From Stromatinia cepivora (lineage: Eukaryota; Ascomycota; Leotiomycetes; Helotiales; Sclerotiniaceae), in NCBI GenBank assembly GCA_014898415.1, contig RCTD01000011.1, forward strand, positions 620,001 to 684,000: 64,000 nucleotides of DNA, read 5' to 3'. Below the pieces are notes generated by a model, which was not told the origin of the DNA, made no database searches, and saw only the letters and a list, made by a program, of their open reading frames with translations. Position 1 is the first letter of the stretch. The number at the start of each line of letters is the position of its first letter. Of this stretch, positions 58,741-64,000 are shown piece after piece. The position numbers and the translations under genes were made by a program.

Positions 58741-59960
58741 GATCTAAATACAAAATATATTTCTTAAAACAAATATCTATATAAATTTTATCAAATAAAA
58801 TACTATCTATTTCTTCAAAAATATATATAGAAAAACCCTTTAACTTCTTTATCATTTTATAAAATCCGTATTATTTAAAAGTAGATTTTATATTACAAAA
58901 TATATCGATTTTTAATTAAAAATTGTAATATAGAATTATATCTTTAATTCGAATATTCTTACCCAATATTTTACAATCAAAATTATATCAAAGTTTATCA
59001 TCTTTTTTATAATATTATTTACAAAAAATTACTTCCTTAATATCTTTATCTAATATTTTTAATTATTATATTCTAATGATTAATAAATCTTCCCGGGTTC
59101 ATATACTTTCCCAATCAAGGATTCTCCAAATCGTATATATAGTTTCAAAGGGCAATACAGTTTTCCACCTATAAATCAATTCAAATAATATTTTGTTTAT
59201 CGGTTTATGAATTGAAATATAATCAATGAATAGTATTATTTCCAATTATTTAGATTATCTATACCCTTTTTGTGATAAATAGGAAAATACTTCTGTAATA
59301 GAATAATGATCTCTTTTTATTATTTTATTAGTTTATGAATAATAAACTGATATCTTGATTTTATCGATTCCATATTTTTCGCAATAAGCAAGTACAGTAC
59401 CTTTATTCTCAAATTTTTTATTTATAATGATTTCTTCAAAGAGATTATGACAATAGATTACTTTATAAAGGAACTTAGTAATCGTTTCCAAGATAGCATT
59501 CTGCAAAGCTTTAGTTTTCATCTAACCATTCAGATTTTCTTGTAGAATAATGAAGTATTTGAATTTATAATCGTTAGGTATTTTTGTAACATTTATATCA
59601 ACTTTATGCTAAATACCTAAAGCTCAAATAGTAATCATTGATTCATTTGTTTGTTTAAATAATCTGAATTAGTAAACGGAATAAGAAATCATTCAATTTT
59701 TTATATTCTTATATATTCTATTCCATTAATAACAATTGCGTACTTTAGTATACAATGACTTTAAATTCTTGTAATCCAATTCTTCATATACTCAAACCAT
59801 AATTTTTGCTTTTTCGATTAGATCGTCATTTGCTATTATATAAGCAGGAGATAATCCGTTTCTCCGGATTCTGAATAGATAGTGATCTTTTATATAGAAA
59901 TTGAAAGCTTCCTTTTTGAAAACTTGCCAATCCTTTGTTGATATATTTTTAGGTTTTTAT
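58740..59960 (-). pseudogene. Gypsy A2 integrase remnant
   Basis: The core piece 59333-59521 is open (62 residues): ETITKFLYKVIYCHNLFEEI, IINKKFENKGTVLAYCEKYG, IDKIKISVYYS. This is the gypsy 'F....I..HG....I..D.G.EF........YG I....S.YHPQ' stretch, with the second catalytic Asp changed to Asn. Downstream a LFELIYRWKTVLPFETIYTI segment and a C-terminal GPYR-like module can be followed to about 58.75 kb. Upstream (59.76-59.96 kb) the zinc-binding region is too decayed to confirm. Confidence 0.7.
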
Positions 59961-60199
59961 AGTATAATGATATACTAAGCGATCATTTGTATTCTTTTAT
60001 TTCCATTTTCCAAAATTTGAGATAATCTTAAAATTTTGGAGCTATTTATATTCACTACTAGATTTATCTGTAATGAATTCAGATTTGTAATAATCGAATC
60101 ATCAATATCTTTTTTATATTCCTTATTAATATCATTCGAAGTAATTTGCGATCGTTATAATAGAGTATTTATAATAGTATTTTTGTTTTCAAGAATATA

Positions 60200-61460
60200 C
60201 CTGATATCAAAATCGAAAAGTCTAATCTAAGCAATCCATTTTATAATCAAAGCACCAAATAAATTTATAACTATTCTATTTAACTAAACTATAAATACAT
60301 TTATATTAATTTCTAAAAGAAAATGAATACTATAAAGATCTTTTTTGAATTTTTGTAGAGCTTTAAATACTCCCTTATATTCTCTTTTAATAATATTATA
60401 ATTCCGTTTAGTATAATTCCATATACTACTTTTATATCTAATAATAATACGAAATTTATTATTATACATTTGATCTAAAACAGTTCTCCATTCTATTAAA
60501 CTAATATTGATAATGAGTATAATAATTCCGGCTTTAAATGAATAAATCAATGGAAGAAGGATTGAAGCCGAAGTTAATTTGTCTTTTAGCAAAGTTATTG
60601 CAATATTATAATTAATGATCCAAATAAATTCTATATTTTTTTTTAATAATATATAAAGAGGCTTTATAATAATGATGAAATTCTTTATCTAAAATCAATA
60701 GAAGATATATATTTCAAAGAATATTCTAACTTTATAATCATTCGAGTAAAATGGTTATTTAAGTATTTTAATGATTTTCATAGTATTAGGATTTCTTCCT
60801 TCAGAATTGATATAATAACTTACAATTCGGATTCTATTATAATATCATTTGGATTTGATATTAATAATATATCCTGTATATTCAATGTATTTCATTATAA
60901 TATTTAGGTTTTTCAAATACTTAACAATAAATTTCCTTAATCCAAATTCAATTTTAGTTTCATTATATCAAATTCTGAGATCCTTAATTTTAATATTATT
61001 CAAGTAAAATATAATAATATCAAGTATAATATTCTACAATATCTTTAATACAATCCTTGCAAATTAAACGATTGAATTAGTAATCCCTTATAATAAAATA
61101 ATAAACCTTATCAAATCAAAAAAGATTATAACAACAATAATATTTCTACTCTTTTTATTTAAAAGTATTTGATTATATCCAAAGAAGAAATTAATTAAGG
61201 ATATTAATAAGTATCCAGTTATTTATTCAATAAATTCCTTTAAGTTTGAAGGTATATTTGTGTTTCATAAGATTACAACATTTACTTTTATTATTATAAT
61301 AACGATATAGTATTTATCAATTTCACTTTTCTTAATTAAATACTAAAAGTTTCGATACAATCCTTCTCCTTTCTTTAATACACGTTATTTAATATGGTTT
61401 CTTATTATTTCGATAATTATTAATAAAAGGACTTTAGGGGATACAAAACCAAGAGTTTAT
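60200..61460 (-). pseudogene. Gypsy A2 reverse transcriptase and RNase H remnant
   Basis: RNase H is the best part: 60284-60592 (102 residues open) reads LKDKLTSASILLPLIYSFKA, GIIILIINISLIEWRTVLDQ (catalytic Asp lost), SSIWNYTKRNYNIIKREYKG (the Glu region) and FKALQKFKKDLYSIHFLLEI. RT upstream is in pieces matching A1. Together they show the usual RT-RNase H order of gypsy. Confidence 0.78.
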
Positions 61461-62309
61461 TAGATCTTATATAATATTATCTTGATAATCTATAGTAGAG
61501 CAATTGAAGGTTTAATATTGCTGGCTTCAATTTAATTAAAAGTTAATATTACTTTTCAGTTTTGTAATAATACAAGAAGAAGTTCTTTTTCATACTTTTA
61601 AAGTATATCTCCGATATTTAATAATATTAAACATTCTTATATCAATCGGAAACCTTTAGATTTGATATCGAAATATAATATCAAATATTTTGAAAAAGGA
61701 TCTAATAATTAATATTTAAAATATTTTGCATATTCCAATTTCAATTAATTAAAATCATTTTTTAGGATCTTTTTATCGATATATTCTATTTTATTTAAAA
61801 GTTTTATTTTGTCCTTTTTTTTCTTATATATATTGTTAACCAAAACAAGAATTTCGGATTTGATATTAATTAATTTCTTTTAGGTATTGTTTTCTATTCT
61901 AAATTCTTCCCAATCGAAATAAATATTATTAATAATAAAGTATTCCTAAAATCCCTTTAATTCCGAATTCTTAATATTATTAAATATATCTTCGATATTA
62001 AAATCAAAATCAATTCGAACAATATCTATACTAAACTCTATAGAATTTAAGATTGTTTTAAAATTTGGAATATCAATTAAGAATTCTGGAAAATGGTTTT
62101 TAACGAATTCTTCAAATTTCCCTTCACTCTTGATAACATCTAGGATTTTTGAAAGGTTACCAATACAATCCCTAAGATTTATATTGTTTATTCTTTTCCT
62201 GATTTTTCAAAATCAACCTTTATAATATCTGCTTTATATTTTGATCCAATTGCCCAGCAATCAGTTCTATTAATATTATTATCATCAATAATCTATATAA
62301 TCTATTTAT

Positions 62310-62960
62310 CTCTTTCGTATTCAAAATCGATCTTTTCTATAAATAGATATGATATCCTTAACAGTAATGAATCTTTGATATTATTCAAGACGAAAATATC
62401 GATGATGTTTTTAACTCCTCCAAAATTGATTTCCATATCTTCAATCAATTTATATAAGATAATAGCATTCTTATTAGGGATAATGTCACGGAAAGCCCCG
62501 CAATCCCCTGTATCTTATGAAGGATCAAAGCGTATGCTTTCCAATCGGAATGAAGGATCTACTAGCCCTTACCAATCCACCAATTGATAAGGTGATCCTG
62601 ATATACTAATAAACAAAGATCTAGCCTAATTAAGGTGCATATCGGCTAGATAACCACTCATTTGTTCTATATATACAGCTCTTGATTCATATAATCAAGG
62701 GCAAGTCATTCAATTCTTTTACTCTACCAATCACGTGTACCACCTATTCAACGATCCCTGAAAGTGCTGTGTAATCATACTATCCCGTGATAGATAATCA
62801 TTATTGTCTTATATTCGTGTATTATGAATCCCAATTCTCTTACAATTTCCAGATTCATTATATTAATTATTAATCCCGAATCAACAATACTGTTAATCTT
62901 GATATTCTTACCCGTAAAGATTATAATGATAATAAATATATTATATATTTCTTTTGATTG
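62310..62960 (-). pseudogene. Gypsy A2 protease remnant, split by solo LTR
   Basis: Matches the A1 protease (33631-33960) on both sides of the 309-bp solo LTR. Aligned over the junction, A2 and A1 differ only by transitions (TTAGGGATAATCATTATTG and TCAAGGGTGATCATTATCG). The active site lies right of the insert, near 62.87 kb. Confidence 0.65.
62484..62792 (-). mobile_element. 309-bp solo LTR, fresh copy, in A2 protease
   Basis: Starts TGTCACGG and ends CCGTGATA on the + strand, flanked by an exact GATAA duplication (62479-62483, 62793-62797). Normal base composition, hence recent. In the - orientation it has a TATATATAG box (about 62670). It also contains a perfect hairpin (CTTGATT-CATAT-AATCAAG, 62681-62699). 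A1 supplies the empty site. No internal region. Confidence 0.88.
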
Positions 62961-64000
62961 ATAATTAAAGAAGGCATTTAAATGATTAATAATTGTTAAA
63001 ATTATTGTAACTTTTTCGATAGGAATTTCTGAATTTCTGAAAAGTTCTTTTCATTTTTCGATATCTATAATTGATATTTTTTTGAGAGTTTGTTTAAAAA
63101 GATCTAATATATATATAAGAACAATTCCAATTGTTATTGGAATTTCGATTTTACAAATCTATTCCAAGATTTCTATCAGGGATTTTATAGTATAAATAAT
63201 AATTAATATTTATTTCTTTATTCTTAAGGATCTAATATAAAAGTTGGGTATTCTATTCTTTCATATTATACTATTCTTATTGGATTCAGAAAGATTCTTT
63301 TTTCCCTAAAATTCTTTTGCTTTATTTTTTTCGTTTTTGTTAATATCTATAGTTTCATTTTTATTGAAGAATTCTTTCTTTAATCTTTCTTTTTCAGTTT
63401 GATTTATTATTTTAAGTAATACTTTTCGAAAAGTATTTAACGATTTTTGGGGTTTATCAATTCTATTTTATTTTATCGATTTAGATTTTTTAGATGATCA
63501 GTTTTATAGCCTTGAAGTTTTTTTAGATTAAATAGTTGTATTGATATTGATAATTTCTTTTTCTCGATCATTAATATTATTTACAAATGTACTCCTTATA
63601 ATTTCGATATTAGAGATTCCGAGATTCGATAAGTTATCCTTAGTATTGGATTTCTTCAATTGTTTCTTTTGTTAACCAAATCTATAAGTTTTTATATATA
63701 TTTCAATTTGATGATTCTTTAAAGAATCCTTTTGTTTGAAGATTAGGAAAAAATTGGAATATCCTTTAGGATCAAATATGAAGATTCTGTATTTATTATA
63801 GTAATATAGTTTAGTATTAATATTATCAATCTTTTTAAAGCAATTTTGTTTTATAATGTAATCATTATTGTAAGGAAATCTTTCAAAGTAATAATAACAG
63901 AAATAATCTTTTTTATAAGTTTTATTTATATTAAAAAGAATCCCCTCCTGTTTATTCTGAATGGGATAATTATTGTATTTCGTATTATCTTTTTAATGAA
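62961..64000 (-). pseudogene. Gypsy A2 gag and linker remnant
   Basis: Colinear with A1 34.0-35.2 kb and equally decayed. No motif beyond those noted in A1. Runs off the window. Confidence 0.45.

Larger units (their letters stand above)
54609..64000 (-). mobile_element. Gypsy family A, copy A2, cut by window edge
   Basis: 3' LTR at 54609-54900 followed by the same internal sequence as A1 in the same spacing: protease lies 7.7 kb from the LTR in both. Domains from left: post-pol frames, integrase, RNase H, RT, protease (split by a 309-bp solo LTR), gag linker. With an 11.2-kb unit plus the insert, about 2 kb including the 5' LTR should lie beyond 64000. The left target site is probably CTAT; its partner is outside. 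Overall similarity to A1 is high, with differences mostly transitions. Confidence 0.85.

Noticed and set aside
62484..62792. Reading the 309-bp insert as a MITE or SINE
   Set aside because: Ends are TG...CA-type with short inverted repeats (TGTCACGG/CCGTGATA), a TATA box and a 5-bp duplication, which fit a solo LTR better.
1..64000. Organelle, Plasmodium-like or Dictyostelium-like AT-rich genome
   Set aside because: Decayed copia and gypsy elements with transition-type damage, short fungal introns and a FunK1 kinase fit an ascomycete with RIP; no organellar genes or rRNA are seen.
1..64000. CRISPR array or prokaryotic operon
   Set aside because: No regularly spaced repeats; all long repeats are LTRs with target duplications.

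Overview
The window looks like a transposon-rich, AT-rich block from a filamentous ascomycete (Pezizomycotina). Almost everything outside one island is extremely AT-rich and is made of LTR retrotransposons. Their reading frames are full of stop codons of the kind expected from RIP (repeat-induced point mutation): Gln, Arg and Trp codons turned into stops, Cys and His turned into Tyr, and differences between copies that are nearly all transitions. One island (about 46.2-49.5 kb) has balanced base composition and no such damage. It holds a spliced gene for a FunK1-type fungal protein kinase. The organism class is inferred from RIP, short introns and FunK1; no species can be named.

I name the retroelement families A to H. 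Left to right: (1) 1-4660: a fragment of gypsy family A (+), joined to a 5'-truncated copia element G (+). (2) 6485-19156: a full-length copia element C (-) with 224-bp LTRs and target duplication AATAT. Its left LTR carries an A-family solo LTR, which itself carries a 191-bp solo LTR (H). Its reverse transcriptase is split by copia element B1 (8452-13927, duplication TAAAG). (3) 21501-46195: chromodomain gypsy E (+), duplication CCTCT. Its integrase is split by gypsy A1 (25930-44300, -, duplication ATAT). A1 is split by copia B2 (36002-43163, -, duplication TAATA). B2 is split by a 1676-bp gag-only element F (40687-42362, +, duplication AATAT). That is four levels of nesting, each level closed by an exact target duplication and most checked against an uninterrupted paralogue inside the window.

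(4) 46201-49560: the kinase island; E stops about 420 bp beyond the kinase stop codon. (5) 49560-54281: AT-rich DNA with a decayed 309-bp solo LTR and some unassigned open frames. (6) 54282-64000: an A-family solo LTR, then a second A copy (A2, -) that runs off the window edge and has received a fresh 309-bp solo LTR in its protease region.

Nothing in the TE portion looks able to transpose now. The only gene likely to be functional is the kinase. The most unusual items are the gag-only element F, an antisense coiled-coil frame at the 3' end of E, the roughly 3.7-kb post-pol segment of family A with its 4-bp target duplications, and a CGATCG palindrome array in the LTR of E. All domain assignments are by eye from motifs; no database search was possible.
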